Assembly: GCF_964340395.1 (NCBI RefSeq)
Contig: NC_135562.1
Span: forward strand, 4,404,134-4,468,133
Length of the DNA stretch: 64,000 bases
Origin: Glandiceps talaboti
Lineage: Eukaryota > Hemichordata > Enteropneusta > Spengelidae
Direction: 5' to 3'
This document shows positions 1 through 11,353 of this stretch, piece after piece (within the stretch, counting starts at the first letter, position 1; each line of letters starts with the position of its first letter). The notes below the pieces were generated by a model. That model was not told the origin of the DNA. It made no database searches and saw nothing but the letters and a program-made list of their open reading frames with translations. The position numbers were made by a program, and so were the translations under genes.

Positions 1-530
<530 letters not shown>

Positions 531-663
531 TGGTATACCTTTCCCGTTCGTTGATACCGATATCCGAAGACAGGGTGGTTTGATTTCATTGGAAACACTA
601 TGATATTCTCATTTGAAGATGGAAGAAATGTCATAATTTCTGTATTTGTTTTAAGTTTCAGAG

Positions 664-703
664 TTTGTTTGTTTGTTTGTGTTTGTGTTTGTGTTTGTTT
701 GTT

Positions 704-760
<57 letters not shown>
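664..760. repeat. (GTTT)n/(GT)n microsatellite
   Basis: GTTT and GTTTGT units grade into about 50 bp of pure GT. It lies in the intron upstream of the first recognisable polycystin exon. Open frames across it are repeat artefacts. Confidence 0.95.
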
Positions 761-877
761 AACTTCAAATATATACTTGTCCGTTCCATTGTATGCACGC
801 CTTAATACCAAGTTTCTGTCAAATTACGACTATATAACTACAATGAAAAATATATGTTATGGTATTGTCTTTCACAG

Positions 878-2808
878 GTTGCAGACGTCAACACATCAAT
901 TCGCATCGATATTGTTTCACTTCTTGACGATGGAGATCAAAATTATACCTTCACCATTTATAATGTCAGCATATCTCATGAAAACCTGACCTTAAACATC
1001 ACATTGGAACCTGTACCGATTTCAAATTTCACTTTCTTTGTACCTGATGAAGACGTGACGATTCCAGGTGTATACGTGGTGTCCATTAATGAGGTTGGTC
1101 CAGGTAATAAACACGTGGATGTTTATTGAAATGAGGTACTCTCTGGTTTGTTAGAATGGTACAAACTTGGTATAAGCCAATACTGATCAACAAATATTTA
1201 CTTGCTAAGTCTAATTGTTGTAGTCTTGTATATGAACTTAAAACTTATCATGTGGGAAATACATTATAAATAATAATAAATAAGATAAATAATTAGTATG
1301 GGCCATATCTTATGGCATGACCATCGGATGAAAACAAAACCTTCGCGTTGCCTAGATCTTATTTGAAACGACATTTATCTAATAATACAATTTCATTTGT
1401 CAGTCGGTTATTCTCAACCACATACAAAGTTGAGCGTTGAATACACTCTATTTTAATCACTGACCCCAATAAGTTAGACTTACATTTTCGACAACATCTT
1501 ACATAAATAGCATAAAACTACTTTGCTCTTCGGAATTAAATTTATACATTATTCTTTGGTTAACATCATGCTATGTGTGTATTACTTCCTATATTCCTCT
1601 AAAGTAATTGTCTCTGCTTTAGATTTCGTTAACTTCACTGTTGAGATGTCTACATTTACATGTCGTTACATGGATGAAGAAAATGATGAATGGACATCAA
1701 AAGGATGTAAGGTATGTAATAACGGTATAGTCTAAGTCTATAGAAATCTGTGATCCTTCTCGGCAATTGAAGTTTTCTCGCTAATTGACCAAGTTAGCAG
1801 ACTTCTTAAATGTTTATAATGATAATATTTATGAGATATGAGTATTATAAAACGATTCCTGTTACGTCTTTCTACTTTTAGAAACAGTGTGGAATAACAT
1901 AGACCAACTTTGTGTTTGTAACTCAGTTTGATTACTAGAGTTTACTTGTGGTCCAATGGCATTACGTGTGGTTACCCAGTCTCTTCACAAATCTCTCCAT
2001 ATACATAAAATTGCAAACTTTTTACATACTGCTTTAGTCTTTATATGCAATAACTTGCAAGCAGGGACAGATAAATAGCGATTTCTCATCCATATTGAAA
2101 TCTTTTATAAGTTTGCCATTAGACAAAACTTTAACTTGATGTTACCGTTGGACTGGTTTTAGGTGTTGCCCGTGTCTGACATGACAGCAGTACATTGTCG
2201 ATGTACACATCTTAGTACGTTTGGTAGTGGATTTAAGATGATTCCACCGAACCCCATCGATTTCAGTACAGTCTTTGCTAAGTTTAAAGATTTGGATGAA
2301 AATGCCAGTGTTTTCTCCACCGTTATAACCATGTTTGGACTTTATTTGGTTGTTGTCATCTGGGCAAGACATGCTGATAAGAAAGATGAGAATGAGGTGA
2401 GCTGACTGGTTGGTTTATCTCAGCAAAAATATCCCTGGTTTATTGATTGATTCATGGATTATTCAAAATATGCATATATTTATCAGAGGAGATTATCAAT
2501 CAATCAATTCAATGGTTAATTGAACAGTTGGTTATAATTGATCATTAAATTCATAAATGGATTGCTTGATTGATTGCTTGATTGCGTGCTTGCTTGCTTC
2601 CTTCCAATAGTCATTGATAGTAAGGCTGTGATTTGAATTCTTCAGAGTGCAATAAACGCGTCAGCTTTGAAAACATCGAATATATATTCCGAGTTTGATA
2701 TAAATTAGTAATAGACATGCTGTCTTCCTATAACATTTTTCGTGTTTTGGCATGTATTTCACTATGTGTTGACAAATGACGGCTTTGTGATTGCTATGTA
2801 AAATTTTA

Positions 2809-2851
<43 letters not shown>

Positions 2852-5748
2852 GCATGTATGTATGTATGTATGTATGTATGTATGTATGTATGTATGTATG
2901 TATGTATGTATGTATGTCTGTCTGTCTGTCTGTCTGTCTGGCTGTCTGTCTGTCTGTCTGTCGTTTATAAAACATAATTATATAATGATACCTTACAAAT
3001 TACGTACCCAATGCTTTCTCGATTTGCATGTTCAAAACTTTTGAATGTTTAACCCATTATTTGCCTATAGGGTCTGATGCCATTGGTAGATAATAATGAA
3101 TACGACGAGTACTTATATAAAGTAATGGTACACACTGACGTCAGACGTGAAGCACAGACTAAATCGAACGTCTTCATTAATGTGATTGGTGACAAGCATA
3201 GAGCTGAGAACAGGCAACTGAAATATGCTGATATGAAGGTACTGAAAATATGACTTATATTTTTGTTCTGATCACATGAATCTCTAAATAACGGCTGTAT
3301 CTATATACTTATGATTACATCACACATATATTTTGCCAGAGTTTCCGTAGAGGTGGTGTCGTCAAATTCGTCATGGCTGTACCAGAGAGCCTTGGTACTA
3401 TTCAAGGTATTAAAATCTGGCATGATAACAGCGGAAAGGACAAGAGCGCCTCCTGGTGTCTAGCAAAGATATTGATTGAAGATATTCAAAGTAATAAGAA
3501 GTAAGTATATAGCAATAATTCATGCGTGTCTCATTTCAAACATTCCTTAAAGAAATTCTTAGTGTTTGCAAAGAGTCTGTACAATGTCAGACAACTGTTG
3601 TATAACAGAGTAGCAACAAAAAGGTCAATTTGTTTTCCACGATGTGTCACAAAGTCATTTATAGGTATTTGTTAATGTTAACTACAATACCAAATGCTAA
3701 TAATAGAGTGCACATAACTCTGGTTATGGAGGTTTGATATAGTTATGATCCCCAATAAAGCAAAACAAATTCACATCACAAAGGACGGGGTTGCCAAGCA
3801 CATAGAATCATCGTACCATGCTCATTTACATTCAAATGGATCAAGTGTTACTATCTGCAATAAAGCTATTCTTATCGGGGAAGGTAACACGTAAAATACT
3901 CTAGAGGGTCCATAAATAAAATTTCCCTCTAAATGGAAACTATTTTTTTTTGTATATTTCATCCCCTAGTTACTTCTTCACATGCAATCGATGGCTGGCG
4001 GTTGACAAAGATGATAACAAGATAGAACGCTTTCTTAAAGCTTCTCCCAATGAAAAAATTGGCAGCGCTAAGGGGGCTTTTGTAAGTAAAGCTAATCAAG
4101 ATCTCCTTGATGGCCATATCTGGTTTTCTGTTGTTGGACGTCCAGCAAGTAGTCATTTCACGAGGGTTCAACGAGCTTCGTGCTGTTTGTCACTGATATT
4201 TACTTCAATGATTGCTAACGCCATGTGGTACAAGACCGAAGAGACAAACGAGGATGATTTTGTAATTCGTATAGGTAGGTAAGCTTTTAAAATAAAGTTA
4301 GACTATATGAGATGAGAGGAGAGAGCCCAGACAAGACAAGACAAGGCAAGGCAAGACAAAACAAGATAAGATTGTGAAGGAAATTCAATGATTTTAAAGG
4401 ACCATCTTTCATCGAAATTATATCAATGGTCATTAGTATCACGAACGCTCTGATAATTCTTAGGCCATTCAATGTTATGTATTATGCAATGGTGCACATT
4501 GCATAAACATATTTTACGAAATTACCATTATACAAGGAAAGTCATATTTAAAATAGAACATTGTTTGATTACTATGCTGATGTATGTGTAATCTGTTTGC
4601 AATCTTCTGTTCTTTACTGATCACGTTTTCAACATCTTTCCTGTAGGCCCAATATCTATCAGCTGGCATCAGATGTACGTAGGTATTATGAGTAGCATGG
4701 TAGTATTTCCTGTTAACCTGATCATAGTACAACTATTTCGTAAAAGTCGACCGACGAATGTCAAGTTTGACTTCAAACGTAAGAAGAAGAAAAAGAAGAA
4801 GAAAGTAAAGAAAAACAAAGTTAAACGTAAACTGATTCAGAATAAGAAATCCGATGGTATTGATACTCTTAGTCACATGTCCACAATAATTGCAGGTACA
4901 GAGCCAGAATGGGACCCTGTTGGTGGCGCCTTACACACTAATAAATTGGCAGAGGACAACGCAAACTACCTTCGATTAGCCGGAACTATAAAGACAATAA
5001 GCAGCAAAGAGAATCAATTTAACTTTGATAAAGCTCTCGGTCCCTCGATGTGGAGTAAGGATGACCTGTCTTTAAAGAAGAAAGGAAACGGAATGACTAT
5101 TAGGGAACCTCCTACATTAGCGATCAACGGAAATCACATGGAACCACCATCTGGACAGGATACATCAGCCGCTGACTTGCGTGCACTCTTAGAGTCACCT
5201 GACTCAGCTGTGTCCGACACCTCGGACAAGAAAGAAGAAAAGGAAAAGAAACCGAAAGAAGAGTTTTGGCTGCCTCATTGGTGTCTTTACATTGCTTGGG
5301 TTCTAGTTTTTCTGTCTTCAGTTGGTTCAGCCTTCTTCACCATCTTGTATAGTCTTGAGTGGGGTCATGAGAAGGCAACAGAATGGTTGATATCACTACT
5401 GGTATCTTTTCTACAGGATGTCATATTGATGCAGCCTATAAAGGTAATGAAGTCACAGCAATCATGTTGTAGTTGGTAGAGTTTGTATCAGTTATCCATA
5501 TTTCAAGACCTGAACACCATAACATTGCTAGAATAATATAGTACATGAGTGTATTTGCCTTTGTGTTTTATGGAATGTTTAACACAACATAAAGAATTTT
5601 GCATGGTCTTATTGTACCACATCATACCCATCAAATCCTTCATAGGCTGATGCCATTTACAATCACATTAAACATAGTCCTGTTATCTTGTTTTAATCTT
5701 ATACCACTTTTGCCACTTTTCGATTGTGATAAGCCCTAACTCGATAAG

Positions 5749-5823
<75 letters not shown>

Positions 5824-8800
5824 TGGACAGGGAATCATCTTTACATTGTATGCTGTGTTATTTCAGGTGATTATTCTAGCCGTGGTGATCACGATCATTA
5901 TGAAACAAATAAGAAAAAGGAAGGGTGAAGTAGATGATGATGATCAGTATCTAAGAGATACAGAAAATGAAGGTTGGTAATTTTGTCTTACATAATGTTG
6001 ACGTAAGTGGTTATGTGTAAAAACTTTCCACGACTTTGGTGTCAGAATACAAGTAGACCGAATCCGAACCAACCTATATTTAAAGTATATACTTCTAGAC
6101 TCACAATATAATGTCGTATAAGATTAGATATAGCAAGAAGGCTCACTCACCTTGCATACAGACTTATACATGCTTTTCACCTGCCAAACCGAAACTGAAT
6201 TCGTATATTATCCTGTGATATTTATAGACATCAGAAGATTAACATTACTTGTAAGATGTTAAGAACCTCTTCAAGTACGCAGGTTGTAACCAGATATTTG
6301 ACGTTAGAAATAATTTGTCTACATTTCGTGTAAATTGATTTTCAGATGGATTTAACGTGAACAACAAGGACCTACTAAAGGCCAAGGAACTACGTGAACG
6401 TGAGGACACAATGTGGTCATTCTTCAGGGAGATTGCAGTCTACATGTTTTTCGTCATAATAATTTTATCTATAGCATATGGACAGAGAGATCTGACAGCT
6501 TCATACATGCACAAATCAGTAAAGGATATATTTGTGATGAACAGCCAATACTCATCGGTAAGAAAAATGTCAACCAGTACGTGATAATTGTTCAATATCA
6601 AGTCTAGCCCTGGCTTCCTCTTTGTCAAACACACTCACAATAACAATTCAATAGCTTTATTGTACGTACACAAATGCGGACATTTGTCTTTGGGCTCAAA
6701 AAATACAATTTGCATAATACATAAATTTCATTTAATTACTTTAAATGACAGTACAAACACTTCAATATACGATCTAACAGCAGAACAACGGTATAGTGGG
6801 AAACTGGAAGATCACATTGTGTAAGGATTTGCAGAAACAATTCACTAAATGTAAAGTTAAAAACAGCCCAGGTAGATTCGCTTAATCAGAAGAAACTGAC
6901 CTAAAGGTATTCACGTATTCATTAAAAGATACTTCACTACATAGATGTTTGAATTAAAAGATATGTATGTTTATTGCGGTGTTCATTAATTGTAACAAGA
7001 TGAGACCGGTTATATATTTTTTTAATTATTTTCCTTCCATTGGTATTTTCAGCTGTCGTCAGGTTTTGGCGATTTCTATATCTGGGTGAATGAAATCCTT
7101 CTACCAGGATTATACCCAACTGAAGCGTACAACGGAGACGACCTTGGAAACATTAATAAAGATCTGAAAATGTTCATTGATGATGGTTACTTTGCCTATA
7201 GAATTGGTTCACCGAGATTTCGACAACTTAGGGTTCCCACGGGTGAGTATCATTTAGTTGCTTAGAGATGTCATTTTACTTTGGCTTGAGCATAAGATGG
7301 TTGATCAGATTGAATAGTATCAAAGAAAGCCTCGTTTAATTTTCTGTACAGCCATTTGATTCTGATTTCCTTTGTACGCCAAATTACACACATTGATTGT
7401 TTGTTTTTAGTCTGCCTTCCCAAATCGAGGAAATTTTATTTCTCTTGCATTCATAGTTTACCATTGGAAACAGGTGAACTTTCATCTGACAAAGTGTCGA
7501 CTCAAAAATAAAATGAATTATGTTCTATATTTTTCGGCAGGTGGTTTGGTGTATATAAGTATCATCATATTATTTTAGAACACATCAAGGTGATGGGATT
7601 TTCTTCGAATTACAATCTCTTGAACACTTTTTTTTCAGATTCGTGTTCACCTCCACCAGAAACTGCATTCTTGTTTAGCGAATGTAATGGCGATTATAAT
7701 CTGCTGACCCAAGACGAAACAAACTACGGTGAAGGATGGAGTGATGACTACGATCCCAACAAAACGTCCATTGGTTTCAGGGATGACGTCTGGATATACC
7801 ATAACATGACGGATTTGGAAGGCGTACCACTGTATGGAGTAGAAACCCTGTACAGTGGCGGGGGATATGTAGCCGTGTTAGGTATGATATCAGGCACCGT
7901 GTCAGACTCTGTTTTACTGAGGGCATTTAATAATTTAGTGAAACCTGCCTCCTATGAAGATAGGGTATACTAAGAACGAAACATATTAATATGATGTTCT
8001 TACTAATTTGCAGATACATTCCTGTGGAGGGCCAAATGGAAGGTGGACTATCTACAGGATACCCGTTGGTTAGATGACCGCACTAGAGCCGTGTTTGTAG
8101 AATTCACACTTTACAATGCCCATGTAAACTTATTTAGGTATGTAGTGGTTGTGCTATGAATCTTCGTGTATGGTACTAAATTCCCACAATGACAGATAGA
8201 TTTACAAATTGCTTATTGTGTATAGAAACATACTGAGTTAGCAGAAATGTGATTTTAATTTAATAAATGCAATACAGTAACTTCTGTGCTTGATGAGTTT
8301 GAAGAATCACTTAACTTTTGAAATTTTGGCATTTGCTTTACGCCAAGGAAAATTTTGAGGGATCTATACAAGCTAAGAACGTTAGGAAAGATAGGGTTCA
8401 ATCTACATATAGTAATCCATACAGAAAATTTATGACTGAGTGGAAAATGTCACAAAATTCACGTGCATGAAACTAATAAAGGAAACGTTGTAGGAAATTT
8501 ATAAAAACTTAGAAAATCAAGTCCATGCGGTGCAACAAAATATATCCTACATACGTTGAATGGCTGCATAAATTAATTTATATATTTTCTACCAGCATGT
8601 TCACATTGTTGTTAGAATACCCGAGTACAGGAGGTGCCTTAGTCAAGACCAAGATAGATGTATTGAGGATTTACAACTATGTGGGTAGTATGACAGTGTT
8701 TGTTGCCATCTGTGAAGTTCTCTTCATTATCATGCTTATATACTACCTGATAAAAGCACTTATTGATATCAAGAATCAAAAGAAGAAGTACTTCAAGCAA

Positions 8801-9410
8801 TTCTGGAATTGGATAGAGGTCAGTAGCATTCAAGTAACATTAAGTCAATTAATCAAAAGGTTGCGGAAGTTATAGTAAGCAACTCACAATCATTTCACGT
8901 TTCTAAAGACTCTTTTGCAAAGATTGAAGTAACTTAATGGCGAGTGTGTATTTATGACATAACGATACTTTAGTAAAGAACAAGTGACAGTAATTGTAAT
9001 AACATTGTTTTCATACAGCCAACAGCGAATGGCTTAGTAGATAGATGTTAACAATCAAAATAAAGGTTTGCAAACGCTTTCCCTCCGTTAAAGCCAAAGG
9101 TACAAATCTTTACACTAGTGATTGTAATAGGTATGGTTATCACAAAGCATGATGAGGTTGCCACTTTCCTAATTTAAGTTTTCTTGATTGAAATGTAAAT
9201 ATGCATGGAATGTATAAAAGTAATGCTTCTTATTTATTATTAATTAGGTAAGCAAGATTGGACTGTGCATGGCTGGTATATCTATGAGAGGATACAAGGC
9301 ATTATTCTTTGACATTGCATTGGAAGAATTGTCAGCTGAAGACGGTGAGTAGATTGCATATTATGCGTATGTATGTATGTATGTATGTACGTACGTACGT
9401 ACGTACGTAC

Positions 9411-9444
<34 letters not shown>

Positions 9445-10979
9445 ATGTATGTATGTGTGTGTGTATGTATGTATGTATGTATGTATGTATGTATGTATGT
9501 ATGTATGTATGTATGTATGCGCGCGCGTGTGTGTGTATAAATGTAACATATTTCTGCGTATTTCCATAAATTCCAACCAATGTGCTCCTATATCACCAAA
9601 GTTTCGTTTTCAATTTGCAGGAGCGACTACATTCATCAACCTACAACAAATGGCTGTATATGATGAAACCTATGGATACGTCATCGCTGCTGTGGTTTTT
9701 ATGGGCACTTTACAGTTTATAAATCTAATGCGATTTAATGCCCGGATGAACGTCTTAACGAAGACACTCAAAGGAGCTGGTAGAGCATTAGCCAACTATT
9801 CAGTTATTTTCTACATCGTGTTCTTCGCATATGGGCAATTACTCTTCTTAACCGTTGGTAAAGAATTGGAACAATACCATACTTTCTTTGGTACAATCAA
9901 AAGCCTTTATCTTATGTTTCTTGGTAGTTTCGATTATAAAAGTCTCGAGGCCGCTGATGCAGTCATTGGTCCGTTTGTTTTTTTCACCCTGACTCTCTTT
10001 GTGTACATGATCTTGGCTACATTGTTTGTTACTGTCATCGTGTGGGCCTACGAGTGGGCAAACGAACAGAACAGCGATGAGACTAATGATATAGTAGACT
10101 TTATGTGGTGGAAAATAATGTCAATGGCAGGAATGCATGAAAGGGCCAAGCAGTATGATCCCTGGATAGAACGAGAGGAAGAGGGAGATCAAGAAGATGA
10201 AGAGGGAGAGGGGGAGAAAGAAGAGGAGGTATTAATTGAGGATGAAAAGAAAGAAGGTATGTGTCGAATAATTAGTTCACAATTTTAGTTGATTTTGCCT
10301 ACATTACGTTAATCAGTCAACGTGAAAGTCTGTATGTCTGTCCATCCATCCACCAACCTGCCCATCGATTTATCTGTCTGTCTGTCTGTCTGTCTGTCTG
10401 TCAGTTTGCCTATTTGCTTGTCGTTAGTAGTTCAGGTTTTCTTCCTTTTCCTTCCATGTGAACTGTTCAAAGGACTTCTTTGTATAAAAACTTGGATTTC
10501 AAACTGTTGCATCACACTTATTTGCACAATAGCTCTAGACATATTTATGATTTCAAAATATCCAAAGAGTGTGTCGAAGGATGATGTCAAATCATCACCA
10601 ACTCTACAAAGTTTACAGATAGCTGTAAGAAACAGCAATAACTCCTGAAAAGTGTGCCGATATATAACAATATTCAAATATCCGATTCACAGATGACGCA
10701 GAGAGCATATCTCCTAGACCAGTGTCAGAAATGTCTAAAAGACCAAAACCGAAGCTACGGAGTCGTAGGCGTCGAAGGAAACCTCAACGTTTTGTCGTGT
10801 TCAAACCATCTAAGAATAAAAGTGACAGTCAGCAGTATGGGTATGGGAACTTGGAAGCATTACATGGACGTCTGGATTACATATTTGATAAACTCAATGA
10901 CTTTAATTCGTCACGTGATGTGAAAATGAAGAATAGGAGTTTGACAATTGCAATGAGACAGTTTTCAAATATTCACTAG
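878..10979 (+). CDS. PKD1L: Polycystin-1-like receptor-channel, 3' part (5' truncated by window)
   Basis: Sixteen exons join in continuous phase: 878-1103, 1623-1711, 2163-2396, 3071-3238, 3340-3500, 3970-4274, 4647-5443, 5867-5972, 6346-6557, 7053-7242, 7639-7881, 8014-8137, 8596-8818, 9248-9344, 9621-10256, 10693-10979 (stop TAG). They encode 1365 residues. Order: end of a GAIN domain with GPS, TM1, PLAT, a long cytosolic loop with a polylysine tract (about 4780-4830), further membrane segments, the extracellular polycystin domain (WLDDRTRAVFVEF at 8014-8137), and channel S2-S6 with pore. This is the PKD1/PKD1-like architecture; PKD2-type proteins lack GPS and PLAT. The tail has an acidic run (about 10165-10250), an Arg-rich run, and a heptad-like stretch ending QFSNIH. 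The family acts at the plasma or ciliary membrane and pairs with PKD2-type subunits. Which PKD1-like subgroup it belongs to is not resolved. Confidence 0.92.
1623..2396 (+). other. GAIN/GPS autoproteolysis site and first membrane helix (exons 2-3 of the visible polycystin)
   Basis: The GPS motif is split by an intron. Exon 1623-1711 gives the first cysteine (CRYMDEENDEW, then SKGCK). Exon 2163-2396 gives VHCRCTHLSTFG. The four cysteines, both tryptophan/aromatic positions and the cleavage tripeptide H-L-S are all present, so self-cleavage is expected. TM1 follows (VFSTVITMFGLYLVVVIW) and then a basic stop-transfer sequence, ARHADKKD. Confidence 0.9.
2809..2961. repeat. (CTGT)n-(ATGT)n-(CTGT)n compound microsatellite
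   Basis: CTGT units flank a central ATGT block of about 64 bp in the intron between polycystin exons 2163-2396 and 3071-3238. Long frames on both strands are artefacts of the 4-bp unit. Confidence 0.95.
3071..4274 (+). other. PLAT/LH2 domain and second membrane helix of the polycystin
   Basis: Exons 3071-3238, 3340-3500 and 3970-4274 encode a PLAT beta-sandwich. It starts YLYKVMVHTDVRREAQTKSN, continues VFINVIGD, then IKIWHDNSGKDKSASWCL, and ends YFFTCNRWLAVD. This cytosolic lipid- and protein-binding domain follows TM1 in polycystin-1 proteins. TM2 (CCLSLIFTSMIANAMWY) lies at the end of exon 3970-4274. Confidence 0.9.
5750..5820. repeat. (AT)n microsatellite
   Basis: About 70 bp of pure AT ends only about 46 bp upstream of the acceptor of polycystin exon 5867-5972, so length changes fall close to the branch-point region. 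Confidence 0.95.
7053..10256 (+). other. Polycystin (TOP) domain, S2-S6 and pore loop
   Basis: Exons 7053-8137 encode the extracellular polycystin domain between S1 (exon 6346-6557) and S2 (exon 8596-8818). Exon 9621-10256 has S3, S5 (NYSVIFYIVFFAYGQLLFL), a pore loop LMFLGSFDYKSLEAADAVIG, and S6 (FFTLTLFVYMILATLFVTVI). Where PKD2 has Leu-Gly-Asp in its filter, this protein reads Leu-Gly-Ser. No basic residue is seen within S6. The region ends with a very acidic segment. Confidence 0.85.
9366..9537. repeat. (ATGT)n/(ACGT)n/(GT)n compound microsatellite
   Basis: ATGT units are interrupted by a block of self-complementary ACGT units at about 9386-9411 and by GT and CG runs. It fills most of the intron before the pore-coding exon. 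Confidence 0.95.
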
Positions 10980-11000
10980 GATATTACAAATTAGACCAGG

Positions 11001-11353
11001 TACACGTCGTTTCAAATTACCGTTCACCGGTTTTATTTAATACAAATATACAGAAACCAATAAGACACTGCATATTCTAATAACATAGCCAGATCACAAT
11101 TTCTTGCTGCATTTTGTCTGTTATGAAATAAACCATTTAGACATACTGCAATTAGGCAGACACGCGGGTACCGATGTTTTGAAGTCTGCATTTGATATCT
11201 ACATAGTGGCACATTAGGTCATTTCCTGTAGACAAAATGTAGCAAGAAACTGTGTTCATTCTTACTATCTTAAAGTGTAGTATGAGCAGTTTATTTGTTT
11301 ATGTGTGGTTGTATCAAACAGAGCAGGTGAATGGTAACGTGAAACGGGCTGTA
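11001..11353. mobile_element. Foldback/MITE-like element at the polycystin 3' end
   Basis: The ends are inverted copies. The left end reads TACACGTCGTTTCAAATTAC; the right end, reverse-complemented, reads TACAGCCCGTTTCACGTTAC. This similarity extends to TTCACC, and the inner arms also pair (TTTCTTGCTGCATTTTGTCT at about 11099 against its inverted copy ending at about 11250). The whole unit of about 353 bp is therefore an imperfect palindrome. A TA target site is possible, but no longer duplication was seen. Confidence 0.6.
11127..11132 (+). terminator. Candidate polyadenylation signal AATAAA for the polycystin gene
   Basis: This is the first AATAAA downstream of the stop codon, 148 bp after it. 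It lies inside the foldback element 11001-11353. Use in vivo is inferred only. Confidence 0.4.
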
